A DNA stretch of 64,000 bases from Vicingaceae bacterium (GCA_018402765.1 JAGYIE010000003.1:555766-619765); one strand, 5' to 3'; counted from the stretch's first letter, positions 27,443 through 35,788 are shown. Numbers and translations: made by a program. The notes: generated by a model from the letters alone, not told the origin.

Positions 27443-28186
27443 ATGTATAACGAACAATTAGAAAAATTGATTGAGATGGCTCTTATGGATGGAGAGCTAA
27501 CTGAAAAAGAAAAGCAAGTACTTTTTAAGAAAGCAGAAGCAATGCGAGTTGATTTAGATGAGTTTGAAATGGTTTTGGAGGCAAAACTTTTCGAAAAACA
27601 ACAATCACTACAGCAGACTACACAAACAGCTGCTGCTCCAAAATCTGACAAATTTGGTGATGTAAAAAAATGTCCTGCTTGTGGTGCAATGGTTCAATCG
27701 TTTCAAACCAAGTGTCCAGAGTGTGACCATGAGTTTTCAGGTATTGAAGCGAATGCATCAATTCATAAACTATTCAAAATGTTAGACGATGTTGAATCTG
27801 GTCGAAAGGATGATGAGTTGAATCCTTTAAAAGCTTTTGGTGGTATGATGGCTAAAGGTTTTGGCATGGGCGGTGTTGGAGACAAAGTTAATAACAGGAA
27901 AAAAGAAATAATTAGGAATTTCCCTATACCCAACACCAAAGAAGATATATTAGAATTTCTATCACTTGCATTACCTAATGCTAAAAAAGCTGGTAATTTC
28001 TTTACCTCAGGCTCATTTAATTCACCTGCTAATGAAAGAAATAAACTTCATAATGATTTTGTGCCTGTATGGAAAGCAAAATGCGAACAAATTATTATGA
28101 AAGCAAAATTTTCAATGAAAGACGATAAAAAGATTTTAGAAGAAATATTGGAGTATGCAAAAGAATTAAAAATTAAAGTCAAATAA
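27443..28186 (+). CDS. Zinc-ribbon protein with TerB-like N-terminal helices
   Basis: A 247-aa protein. Residues 1-55 are acidic helices (EQLEKLIEMALMDGELTEKE) resembling the start of a TerB/tellurite-type helical domain. A treble Cys zinc ribbon CPACG ... CPECDHEF follows at about 77-97. The rest is helical with a Gly/Met-rich turn near 135-150. It opens a group that continues with a small membrane protein and an SPFH protein, so a membrane-associated complex is plausible; no function is known. Confidence 0.65.
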   Translation: MYNEQLEKLIEMALMDGELTEKEKQVLFKKAEAMRVDLDEFEMVLEAKLFEKQQSLQQTTQTAAAPKSDKFGDVKKCPACGAMVQSFQTKCPECDHEFSGIEANASIHKLFKMLDDVESGRKDDELNPLKAFGGMMAKGFGMGGVGDKVNNRKKEIIRNFPIPNTKEDILEFLSLALPNAKKAGNFFTSGSFNSPANERNKLHNDFVPVWKAKCEQIIMKAKFSMKDDKKILEEILEYAKELKIKVK

Positions 28187-28187
28187 T

Positions 28188-28496
28188 ATGAGTGAATCAG
28201 TTATTACTGAAATATTTGCATTGTCTGGCACTTTATTAGGCGGCTTAATCTCGTTTTTAATTGCAAGAAACGCGAAAGAATAAAAAACATTGAAATCACA
28301 GGTTAATAATCTTTCAAATCAAATTATTTCATATTGGAATTTGGAAAAACTATTTCCTGAAGAATTAAGCAAAATAAATTCTAAAGCACAGAAGACCGTA
28401 TTACAAGAGTATCGTGAGAAAATTGAAGCAATGGATTTAGATAGACCTACTATGACTGAAAAAGAAGTAAGAAAAATATTAACTAAAAATTCATGA
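28188..28496 (+). pseudogene. Small membrane protein interrupted by one in-frame TAA
   Basis: From the ATG at 28188 the frame reads a hydrophobic helix (IFALSGTLLGGLISFLIARNAKE), meets TAA at 28281-28283, and continues in the same frame with KTLKSQVNNLSNQIISYWNLE to a stop at 28494-28496. The two parts together look like one 102-residue single-pass protein with a cytoplasmic helical tail, broken by a single nonsense codon. A TTG at 28290 could restart the second part. It is 1 bp from the SPFH gene, so the unit may still be translated by coupling. Confidence 0.6.
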
Positions 28497-28497
28497 C

Positions 28498-29844
28498 ATG
28501 GCATTATTCGGTAAAAAATCAGAAGGCGGATTAATGGATGTAATCCGCTGTGATGAACATGAATATCTTGTTTGGAAATGGCGACCTTCGGGAGAGGCCA
28601 ATAGTACAAAAAAAGAAAACTCAATACGCTACGGAAGTAGTTTACGTGTAAAGGACGGAGAATTAGCTGTTTTTGTTTACAAACAAAAAGATGGTGAAAA
28701 TCAGGATTTTATTATTGGTCCTCACGACCAAACTATAAAGACTGCTAACTTTCCAATATTAACAAGCATTGTAGGCACTGCATTTGGTGGTGCATCGCCA
28801 TTTCAGGCTGAAATCTATTTTATTAATCTATCAGGGAACGTGCAAATCAAGTTTGGCATTCCATACTTTGATGTGTTTGACCCAAGATTTTTGGACTTTG
28901 CAGTTCCAATGGCTGTACGCGGAACAATAACCTTTAATATCACAGACTTCAAAGGATTTATAAAGCTAAACCGTTTAATTAACTTTGAACTAGACGACTT
29001 TAAAAAGCAAATTAAAGATGCTGTAACCAAATATATTAAGGGTGTTGTAACTAACATACCAGCAGACAATGGAATACCTGTTTTACAAATGGAAAGGAAA
29101 ATACTTGAAATTAATGATTTAGTTGCAAAGTATTTGGGTAGCAGACTTGAAACGGATTTTGGTGTAAATATGAAAGGTTTGGATATTGCAGCACTTGAAG
29201 TTGACAAAGAAGCTGAAGGTTATGCTGAATTAAGAAAAGTTACAGCAGAACAAACAACAAAAACTGTTGGCGCTCAAACTGACGTAAATATTAAAAATCT
29301 CGCAGATACGCAGGATATTAATGCCAAGAACATGGAAGAAACTCTTCGTATCCAAAGAGAAGAAGCACAGAGAGCACAGAAATTGCAAACTGAAGCACAA
29401 AATATTTCTGCTCATCAATTAAACCAACAAACAGAAGTTGCCAAAACAGCAGCTGAAAGTATGGGGAAAATGGGTGCTGGTGGTAGCGGTGGCTCTGGAG
29501 GCGGTGGCGGAATGATGGATCCCGGCTCAATGATGGCAAGTATGGCAATGGGCGGTGCAGTTGGCTCTGGCATGGCAGGTGCTGTCGGTGGGATGATGCA
29601 AGGAATGAACGAACAAAAACAAACTCCACCTCCACCTCCACAAGTTCAATATAATATTTCAGTAAATGGTCAACAAAGTGGTCCGTTTGGTTGGCAACAA
29701 TTGCAACAGATGGTACAAAGTGGGCAAATTGCCAAAGACACTTATGTATGGAAACAGGGTATGGCAAATTGGGAATTAGCAGGAAATGTTCAGGAATTAT
29801 CATCATTATTTGGAGCAGTTCCGCCACCGCCACCAATGCCATAA
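28498..29844 (+). CDS. SPFH (band-7-like) protein with C-terminal GYF_2 domain
   Basis: A 448-aa protein of the YdjI-like SPFH group sometimes named virion core protein. The SPFH/stomatin-like domain covers about residues 30-230. A charged helical segment with Gln/Ala heptads (about 235-310) should oligomerise. A Gly/Met/Ala-rich linker (320-375) follows, then PPPPPP and a GYF_2 domain (about 385-440; SGPFGWQQLQQMVQSGQI and WKQGMANWELA). There is no membrane helix; a scaffold at the membrane is likely. A stand-alone GYF_2 gene lies downstream. Confidence 0.85.
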   Translation: MALFGKKSEGGLMDVIRCDEHEYLVWKWRPSGEANSTKKENSIRYGSSLRVKDGELAVFVYKQKDGENQDFIIGPHDQTIKTANFPILTSIVGTAFGGASPFQAEIYFINLSGNVQIKFGIPYFDVFDPRFLDFAVPMAVRGTITFNITDFKGFIKLNRLINFELDDFKKQIKDAVTKYIKGVVTNIPADNGIPVLQMERKILEINDLVAKYLGSRLETDFGVNMKGLDIAALEVDKEAEGYAELRKVTAEQTTKTVGAQTDVNIKNLADTQDINAKNMEETLRIQREEAQRAQKLQTEAQNISAHQLNQQTEVAKTAAESMGKMGAGGSGGSGGGGGMMDPGSMMASMAMGGAVGSGMAGAVGGMMQGMNEQKQTPPPPPQVQYNISVNGQQSGPFGWQQLQQMVQSGQIAKDTYVWKQGMANWELAGNVQELSSLFGAVPPPPPMP

Positions 29845-29871
29845 ATTATTTAGAGTCTTAAAGGTGAAGTC

Positions 29872-29925
29872 CAGAACTCACTAAAAAAACGGGGCGTATT
29901 CTGAAAAGCCAAATGAGTAAGAAAA
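29872..29925 (+). repeat. Intergenic leader repeat, copy on plus strand
   Basis: A 54-bp sequence (AGAACTCACTAAAAAAACGG then GGCG and AAAAGCCAAATGAGTAAG) sits about 18 bp before the next gene. A close copy in opposite orientation is at 33078-33130, also shortly upstream of a gene. It looks like a conserved promoter/leader. Confidence 0.65.
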
Positions 29926-29942
29926 TTTAAATTTCAAGTAAA

Positions 29943-30887
29943 ATGATAATTAACCCAAATATTATAGCCCAAATCTTTTACTATGTTGGGAGTTACAAAT
30001 TAATTTTAGAAGAAGGTCAACTCAAAAGAGATTTAAAAACATTGTGGTTTTTTAAAAGAAAACAAAAAATTTTAAATTCAGATAAAATAATTGTTTTTGA
30101 TTCAGAGATTGGTATTCTAGGAAATAAATTAACATTAGGATACAAAGCGGGAGGTGCCGATGATAATACACTTAAAATAATAGGTTTAAGAAAAAAGGAT
30201 GTTAATGATATTAAGTCCTATATCCAAGAGCATGGTGCTCAAATTATTCAAACTGATGGTGTTACTTTGAAAACAAGTTTTCCATTTTTTACACCAACAA
30301 GATGGCTCTCATTCAGAGAGAAAATTGTAATAAATGAAAAAGGTATTGGTCATATTAAAAGAGGATGGTTTAAAACTAGACAATCCTTTCTTCCATTTGA
30401 ATCTATTAACATGTATTGTTATAACGGACTTATAAATAAGAACATCCTATTGCTTGGAGACACAACTATTAGTTTAGTTGAAAAAATTTCAAATTCCAAT
30501 AACGATAAAATAAAAAAAACACTTGTTGAAAAAGGCGTGACATCGACTAAAGGTCGCAAATATCTCCCAGCACTTTTGAGCTTTAAAAGAGGGTTATCGC
30601 CTGATGTTTTAATTACAACTGAAAAAGGAATTTTGTTTAAATCAAAAAAACTAATTGGTGAGCAATCAAATATTTTCTTAGGTTACAATGAGATAAACAA
30701 ATTTAAAAAATATGGTTGGTATAAGTTATTCGCTCCTATTTCTATTGAGGGAAGAAGAGTTGACACAAGGAAAGGAGAAAGCGGTAATGTAAATATACTC
30801 ATAGAGGGCATTGCATTTTACAGGTGGTGTACATTATTGTTTTTTACTGGATCTCTTAAGTCAAAATTAAAGTCAAAATGTAAATAA
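29943..30887 (+). CDS. Hypothetical protein with possible PH-like domains
   Basis: A 314-aa beta-rich basic protein without signal peptide. It reads like repeated bacterial PH-like units (FREKIVINEKGIGHIKRGWF near 118, LITTEKGILFKSKKLIG near 225), each with strand patterns typical of membrane- or protein-binding domains; this is a structural guess. It is preceded by the leader repeat and followed by the GYF_2 gene after 13 bp. Confidence 0.55.
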   Translation: MIINPNIIAQIFYYVGSYKLILEEGQLKRDLKTLWFFKRKQKILNSDKIIVFDSEIGILGNKLTLGYKAGGADDNTLKIIGLRKKDVNDIKSYIQEHGAQIIQTDGVTLKTSFPFFTPTRWLSFREKIVINEKGIGHIKRGWFKTRQSFLPFESINMYCYNGLINKNILLLGDTTISLVEKISNSNNDKIKKTLVEKGVTSTKGRKYLPALLSFKRGLSPDVLITTEKGILFKSKKLIGEQSNIFLGYNEINKFKKYGWYKLFAPISIEGRRVDTRKGESGNVNILIEGIAFYRWCTLLFFTGSLKSKLKSKCK

Positions 30888-30900
30888 AATAAATTATATT

Positions 30901-31254
30901 ATGGATAATAATAGTTTTTTCTCAATAGACAAATTAGTTGAATTCGGTATGGGTATGGCTGTTGCTCAGCAAATGGTTAAAACCATGAATGAATCAATTA
31001 CAAATATGCATATTCCAGGTGCAATGAACTCAATGGAGAAAACAAAGGAAAAGTTTTTCTATGCTATGATTGAAGGCAATCAAGCAGGACCATTTTCTAA
31101 ACAAGAATTGGCTCGCTTGATAGCAGAAAAAAAAGTTTCTAAAGAAACTTACATCTGGATGTCTTCTTTGCCAAATTGGAAAATGGCAGAACAAATACCA
31201 GAAGTTTTAGAATTAGTTGCGTTAATTCCACCACCATTTCAACAAAATAAATAG
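30901..31254 (+). CDS. GYF_2 domain protein
   Basis: A 117-aa protein. An N-terminal helical part (1-50, Met-rich) precedes a GYF_2 domain at about 55-105 (FYAMIEGNQAGPFSKQELAR, WMSSLPNWKMAEQ) closely similar to the C-terminal domain of the SPFH protein upstream. The pair suggests a shared Pro-rich ligand or homotypic assembly. The end PPPFQQNK is also Pro-rich. Confidence 0.75.
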   Translation: MDNNSFFSIDKLVEFGMGMAVAQQMVKTMNESITNMHIPGAMNSMEKTKEKFFYAMIEGNQAGPFSKQELARLIAEKKVSKETYIWMSSLPNWKMAEQIPEVLELVALIPPPFQQNK

Positions 31255-31257
31255 CTT

Positions 31258-31602
31258 ATGAAAATAAATTTTGTACAAACAATAATAGCCATAGCGGTAA
31301 GTGCTCTTATCGCTTATGGCTTGTATAGTTTTCACGATGGTGAAAACCAAATACTTTTAAGTGTAGGCAGTTTTGTATTTCTGTCTGTTACATTAGTTTT
31401 AAGTATTGGTGTAAACTTTGAACAATCCCGTACAACAACAAATATTCGTGTTGTTTCAGGAATTTTCTTTGCAATTGCCCTAATTAGTAACTTAATTTTC
31501 AACTTCTTGAGTTTTTCAGAGCCAAGCTACATAATTACAAATGGAATATTGCTTTTGATTTATGTTTTGATAGCTTATTCAATAAATAGAGCAAAACAAT
31601 GA
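31258..31602 (+). CDS. Four-helix membrane protein
   Basis: A 114-aa hydrophobic protein with four predicted membrane segments (about residues 5-22, 33-50, 65-85, 92-109). No family recognised. It follows the GYF_2 gene by 3 bp and overlaps the next gene by 4 bp, so it is part of the same operon and may be its membrane anchor. Confidence 0.65.
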   Translation: MKINFVQTIIAIAVSALIAYGLYSFHDGENQILLSVGSFVFLSVTLVLSIGVNFEQSRTTTNIRVVSGIFFAIALISNLIFNFLSFSEPSYIITNGILLLIYVLIAYSINRAKQ

Positions 31603-32301
31603 TAAAGGACTTCTCAAACGCTGTTTGCGAGCGAATTGGCTTTTACGTTTACATCCTCAAAGACCCAAGAAATGATACCATTTTTTATGTCGGGAAAGGT
31701 AAAGGGAACAGAATATTTCAACATGTACAATGTGCATTAGAAAGAGAAACAGAAAATGATAAGTATAATTTAATACATGAAATTCTTAAAGCGGGCAAAG
31801 AAGTTGAACATTTTATCTTACGTCATGGACTTGAAGAAAAATTGGCTTTTGAAATTGAAAGCACAATAATTGATTTACTCGGCTTAGAAAACCTGACTAA
31901 TTCTGTAAAAGGTCATGATACTTGGGAGCGTGGATTAAAAACTGTTGACGAAGTATTTCAGCATTATGATGCTAAAGCAGTAACATTTGATGAACCCTGC
32001 ATAATAATAAACATAAACCGACTTTATACTCGTGGTATTTCAGCCCAAAAACTCTATGACTCAACCCGTGCTTCGTGGGATTCTAGGAACAAAGAGAGAT
32101 AGAGCAAAATATGCTATTGCCTCATATCATGGTCTTGTAAGAGAGGTTTATGAAATTTAAAAATGGCAACCTAATGGCGACAGATGGGAATTTATCGGAA
32201 AAGTTGCAGAAGTTAAAATCAGGGACAAATATTTGAATCAGTCTTTAGAGAATTATATCAAAAAAGGTGGTCAAAACCCAATTAGATATACATTCAAATG
32301 A
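31599..32301 (+). pseudogene. GIY-YIG nuclease (LEM-3-like), frameshifted
   Basis: The frame 31599-32102 gives a GIY-YIG domain (VYI at residues 17-19, YVGKGKGNR at 30-38, later HFILRHGLEEKLAFEIESTII). After LYDSTRASWD the reading shifts by one: the other frame continues AKYAIASYHGLVREVYEI, then a TAA at 32158-32160, then KWQPNGDRWEFIGKVAE to a stop at 32299-32301. Intact relatives have this C-terminal region, so a frameshift plus a nonsense codon have disabled the gene. The nuclease domain itself is intact and may still be made. Confidence 0.75.
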
Positions 32302-32468
32302 AAACCCAACACTCACCTTCCCTTCGCTGTCAGGCACATTGGCAAAACGCACAAAGCCAACACTGCAACCAATTTTTGCCAAAGAGCCTTCCAGCCCTTC
32401 CCACTCCGACACTCGGACAGAAAGACAATGCAGCAAAAATTAAAGACAGAATTACGGAATACAAGAAC

Positions 32469-32573
32469 GGCCAGCTTGTAACACGGTATATAAAAAATTG
32501 GGCGGATACTACTGAATTTCAAGTGCGTAGCACTGAACCGCCACTTTTGCCAAACCCATGTTATGGGCTGGTT
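32469..32573. repeat. Cassette-boundary palindrome A
   Basis: Imperfect palindrome of about 105 bp: GGCCAGCTTGTAACA (32469-32483) pairs with TGTTATGGGCTGG (32559-32571), and inner TTGGGCGG (32498-32505) pairs with CCGCCA near 32538-32543. The right half, CACTGAACCGCCA ... TGTTATGGGCTGGTT, recurs at 35346-35389. It borders the minus-strand cassette starting at 32572. Confidence 0.65.
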
Positions 32574-32769
32574 AAAACATAATGTTAGGGTTCTTATCCC
32601 AAGGGTCTAAGAGTCTTCCACCACATTTACAGCCCTTATTTTTACATGATTTACATACAACTATTTTGGCTTTACATTTTGAGCATTCAACATTAGTCGA
32701 TTGTAATGTATCTAATGGTCCAAAAGCAGAACCGCATTTTGAACAATTTCCTTTTGCAGCTAATAACAT
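32572..32769 (-). CDS. Small double zinc-ribbon protein
   Basis: A 65-aa protein (ATG at 32769; an in-frame TTG upstream would overlap the preceding gene). Cysteine pairs CSKCG, CSKCKAK, CKSCKNKGCKCGG indicate two zinc ribbons. The stop codon touches palindrome A. It follows the 90-aa gene by 17 bp on the same strand, forming a two-gene cassette. Confidence 0.65.
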   Translation of the reverse strand: MLLAAKGNCSKCGSAFGPLDTLQSTNVECSKCKAKIVVCKSCKNKGCKCGGRLLDPWDKNPNIMF

Positions 32770-32786
32770 TATTATTTGTTTTGATT

Positions 32787-33059
32787 TCAATCTAATCTCC
32801 AACCGTCATTTACAAGACTTTCCAAACTATCATATTCTGCAATAATATCTCGCTCCGCAGCGTCAAATGAGTTATGCTCACCAATTGGCCGACCTCTTAT
32901 AATGAATTTATACTCCATTACATCGTTATAAGAAATGTAAGGAGTAAGACCTGCAAACTTTCCAATGCAATGCTTGGGATTTGACTTGAATACAGGCGCT
33001 AATGAGGCTGCACTATAAATGGCTTCTAGGTTCTTTTTTTGATATTCTTTATCCTCCAT
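32787..33059 (-). CDS. Hypothetical protein, 90 aa
   Basis: A small soluble protein ending DSLESLVNDGWRLD, a pattern seen in small DUF4177-like beta proteins; the match is weak. A copy of the leader repeat lies right upstream (33078-33130). It is the first gene of a palindrome-bounded cassette. Confidence 0.55.
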   Translation of the reverse strand: MEDKEYQKKNLEAIYSAASLAPVFKSNPKHCIGKFAGLTPYISYNDVMEYKFIIRGRPIGEHNSFDAAERDIIAEYDSLESLVNDGWRLD

Positions 33060-33077
33060 GTTGCTGTTTTTTCTATG

Positions 33078-33130
33078 TTTTCCTACTCATTTGGCTTTTC
33101 GGTTTCGCCCCGTTTTTTGAGTGGGTTCTG
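33078..33130 (-). repeat. Intergenic leader repeat, copy on minus strand
   Basis: Read on the minus strand it matches 29872-29925: CAGAACCCACTCAAAAAACG, GGGCG, then GAAAAGCCAAATGAGTAGG. It lies 19 bp before the 90-aa gene start, the same distance as in the other copy. Confidence 0.65.
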
Positions 33131-33239
33131 ATCTCCACTTTTGTTTATCAATTTTACAAAATATTTTTTAGGAACTATCATAGTTGTCCCTTTGTGGTTC
33201 TCCAGTCTGCCGGTTTTCGTTTGGTTGTCTTTTCATAAA

Positions 33240-33257
33240 CTTGCCCATAACGGCAGT
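33240..33257. repeat. Cassette-boundary palindrome B, left fragment
   Basis: CTTGCCCATAACGGCAGTC is the left end of a palindrome split by the IS1182-type element; the remainder is at 35248-35389. GCCCATAAC here pairs with GTTATGGGC at 35376-35384. Confidence 0.6.
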
Positions 33258-34409
33258 CCGTCTAAAAACCTCTCCCTAAAACCGGCTTGAGTCCAAAAAA
33301 ATGGCCACCACCCCTGATTTTCCCGGGCAGACAGAAAACGGACCGCATCCCGCTAAAGTAGGCGAAAAGGGCATTAATTGGCGCCGAGTGGCCCTTTTTT
33401 GCTCTAAATAGGGCTGTGAGCGAGGCTATCAAGGCTTCGCGGAGGCCTTCGAGGCCAATTAGGTTGATTAAGCGACGAAGATTATAGGCGGTCATCATTA
33501 GGCCTACATCGGCGCTGGCACGCTTCTTCCCTTTTTTTGTCATAATGTGATCAAAGCCCCCGTTGGTTCCACCTACGGGGTAAACCCACTGCCTCTTCAG
33601 CGTGCCGTAGGGATGTTCTACCAGAGCTTGACGCTGCTTGTACAACTCTGGAGCGGCCTCCACCGCTTCCGCATTGCGCTCTAAAGATTCCTGATATTCC
33701 GAGCGTTCAATCAGCCGGCCACTTCGGTTCCTAGTGCAGAGTTTACGGGCTTCACAGCTTAAGCAAGCTTTGGTCTTGTAGTGCTTCACGCGGTAGTTGA
33801 CCCCTTTCTCATAAAGACTTCCATTGGTGCTGAGTTTTTCCCCTTCGGGGCAGATGTAATAGTCGCCTTCTGGGTCGTAGTCAAAGTATTCGGTTTGGTA
33901 TTCGCGGATATGTCCGGATTGTTGCTCCGGTTTATCCGGTACGGCGACCAGAGTGGTGATTCCCAGCGCGTGGCAATTACCTATCTGATAACCGGTGTGG
34001 TAGCCCTTGTCAAAAAGGGCGGTAAACTGGCCGTGACCTAAAATGGATTTAACCCGACGGCACATCGGAAGCATGGCCTGCTTATCGTTTTCATTGGTTA
34101 CACGATAGTCCAGAAGCAACTTGTTCTGGGCGTCTACCGTAGTTTGGATATTGTAAGCTACTTCGGTGATATTGTTGCGCACCATCAATTGGCGGCTCTC
34201 AGGGTCACTGGTGGAGATTTGCTTTTGACCACTTTCCTTGAGCTCCTCTCGCAGGCCCTCATAGCGCAACTTTTGCTTCCGGTGTTTTTCGTGCTTTGCT
34301 TCTAGAGCTTGCGTTTTCTCGGCATCCCCATCGGCCTCCGCGAGCGCCTTTTCGAACTCCGAGAGTTTAGCTTCTTATACTCTAGGTGCCGTTGGATCTT
34401 CTTCTCGTT

Positions 34410-34676
34410 TTACCCCGTAGGATTCCTTAAAAAATTCCGCAGTCGGTTGCGAATATATATCTTTCCGCTCCCTGATTTGAGGTACTTCTCCCGTCGGGTA
34501 GCATCCTGCTGGTTGAGACATCCCTCCCAATAGATAAGTTGGAGCGGCCGCCTATGGTCGGTAGACTTTACCTTACCCTGTTGATGCATTTGCATGCGGG
34601 ATTCTAGATCAGTAGTAAATCCTGTGTAAAACTTTTGATCTCTTAAAGACAATAAGACATAAACAAAAAACTGCAT
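34410..34676 (-). CDS. GIY-YIG nuclease of the inserted unit
   Basis: An 88-aa single-domain GIY-YIG protein of the YhbQ/UPF0213 kind (ATG at 34676; TTG at 34682 is less likely). The motifs appear as VYVLL (residues 4-8) and YTGFT (about 16-20), with conserved Arg in LESRMQMH, then YWEGCLNQQDATRREKYLKSG. Start and stop almost touch the inverted repeats of the unit. Such nucleases cut DNA; here it may drive spread of its own unit. Confidence 0.85.
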   Translation of the reverse strand: MQFFVYVLLSLRDQKFYTGFTTDLESRMQMHQQGKVKSTDHRRPLQLIYWEGCLNQQDATRREKYLKSGSGKIYIRNRLRNFLRNPTG

Positions 34677-34701
34677 TCTCAATCAATGAATCCAACGGGG
34701 T
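34411..34701. mobile_element. 290-bp GIY-YIG unit with inverted repeats, inserted in a transposase gene
   Basis: Terminal sequences ACCCCGTAGGA (34412-34422) and TCCAACGGGGT (34691-34701) are inverted repeats matching at 10 of 11 positions. The unit is filled by one GIY-YIG gene. Removing it rejoins the transposase codons for KKNNS and NEKKI to within one base, so this is a discrete insertion. Confidence 0.75.
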
Positions 34702-35247
34702 GAATTGTTCTTTTTAGAGTTCTGCGCTCTGAGCTTGGTACTGTCCCCGGCAATCAACAAGCCGCCTATGAGCTCAAAGTCCTTAGCCATTGCTACGGTC
34801 TGACGAAAAACTCGACGAATCGCCTTGGGATGATCTCGACGAAAATTACTTATGGTGTTGTGATCGGGTTGCAGTCCTTGCAGAAGCCATATCAGCTCAA
34901 GGTTGCGACCGCACTCCTTCTCGAGGATGCGTGAAGAGCGATAGCGGTTGAGATAGCCATAAATGTAGAGTTTTAGTAAAGTAGCAGGATGATAGGGCGG
35001 CCGTCCTTCACCTTTGGTTCTAATCTGGGCAAAGCCCAGTTTATCCAAATCTAAACTGTCCACAAAGTCATCGATAAAGCGCACTTCACTGTCTTGAGGG
35101 ACCATCTCATCGGGCGTACTCGGGAAAAGCACGGCCTGATGACGATCTATTCCGGTGATGTGATTCATGATCTAAAGATAAGAACCACCTCGGCTAGCGT
35201 CAGAGCGCCTGGCTAGGACTTATCCACAATCAGGGGTGAGTTTTTAG

Positions 35248-35389
35248 ACAGTCTGACGGTTTGCAGCTACAAGAAGTTGGCGATTTCGAAGCACTAAACT
35301 GTCTGCCAGCACAAAACTTGATACGAAGCACAAAGCTTCATTTAACCACTGAACCGCCAATTATTTGTAGGTGCTGTTATGGGCTGGTT
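35248..35389. repeat. Cassette-boundary palindrome B, main part
   Basis: Together with 33240-33257 it forms an imperfect palindrome of about 150 bp: GCAGCTACAAG (35263-35273) pairs with TTTGTAGGTGCTG (35364-35376), TTGGCG (35278-35283) with CGCCAA (35355-35360), and outer GTTATGGGC with GCCCATAAC across the IS. Its last 44 bp resemble palindrome A. Confidence 0.7.
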
Positions 35390-35401
35390 TTCTTGCCGTC
35401 A

Positions 35402-35788
35402 TTACCTTCCAATTTCAATTTTGTCAAATGTCGCTATTGCTCCAAGGTCAAACTCTTCTCTATGTGCTGAGATTATTCGCCCACGATTTTGAGTTGCTAG
35501 TCCGTTTACTGTGTTGTCAAATCCAGCAATTAATACTGCTTGTGAAATCGGTAACGCCATTCCGCCAGTCACATTAACAATAGTCCTGATTCCAGCTTCC
35601 ACAATAATAATTGCAGGTTGATGCAATTCAATATTTACAGTTCTGTCAATACCAGCAATTATCATTATTACATCATAATCATCTTCATTGTTGATGATAT
35701 TGTTTGTCCGACTACCTGCAGGAAGAATCAAAAAAGATTTTCCGTGTAAAGGAATTGTCGTACCGTTGTCAAGTTGAATTTCAAGCAT
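35402..35788 (-). CDS. Hypothetical protein, 128 aa, single-gene cassette
   Basis: A beta-strand-rich soluble protein (LEIQLDNGTTIPLHGKSFLI at the start; repeated hydrophobic/Gly patterns) with no known motif and no signal peptide. It is the only gene between palindromes B and C, in the same minus orientation as its neighbours. Confidence 0.6.
   Translation of the reverse strand: MLEIQLDNGTTIPLHGKSFLILPAGSRTNNIINNEDDYDVIMIIAGIDRTVNIELHQPAIIIVEAGIRTIVNVTGGMALPISQAVLIAGFDNTVNGLATQNRGRIISAHREEFDLGAIATFDKIEIGR

Larger units (their letters stand above)
33262..35168 (-). pseudogene. IS1182-family transposase, interrupted
   Basis: The N-terminal part (35168-34702; GEGRPPYHPATLLKLYIYGY, LLQGLQPDHNTISNFR) ends at AQNSKKNNS. 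The frame resumes left of the inserted unit with NEKKIQRHLEYK, shifts by one base near 34375, and continues AKLSEFEKALAEADGD to the C-terminus (GLREELKES ... CLSCEARKLCTRN, PYGTLKRQWVYP, ending in GLKPVLGRGF). The DDE transposase is thus broken twice and cannot be made in full. Confidence 0.85.
33258..35251. mobile_element. IS1182-type insertion sequence
   Basis: A 2.0-kb element with terminal GTCTAAAAAC inverted repeats (33259-33268 and 35241-35250), flanked by AGTC on both sides, a probable 4-bp target duplication. It holds one minus-strand transposase gene, itself split by a 290-bp unit and a frameshift, so the original IS was about 1.7 kb. GC content is clearly higher than in the surrounding cassettes. 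It lies inside palindrome B. Confidence 0.8.

Noticed and set aside
29318..29842. A 174-aa minus-strand frame inside the SPFH gene
   Set aside because: His/Gln/Leu-rich composition results from the Gly/Met/Gln-rich linker of the sense gene.
32298..32582. A 94-aa plus-strand frame and an overlapping minus-strand frame over palindrome A
   Set aside because: They run through the hairpin and the IS-free junction; composition is unlike neighbouring genes and the palindrome explains the region.
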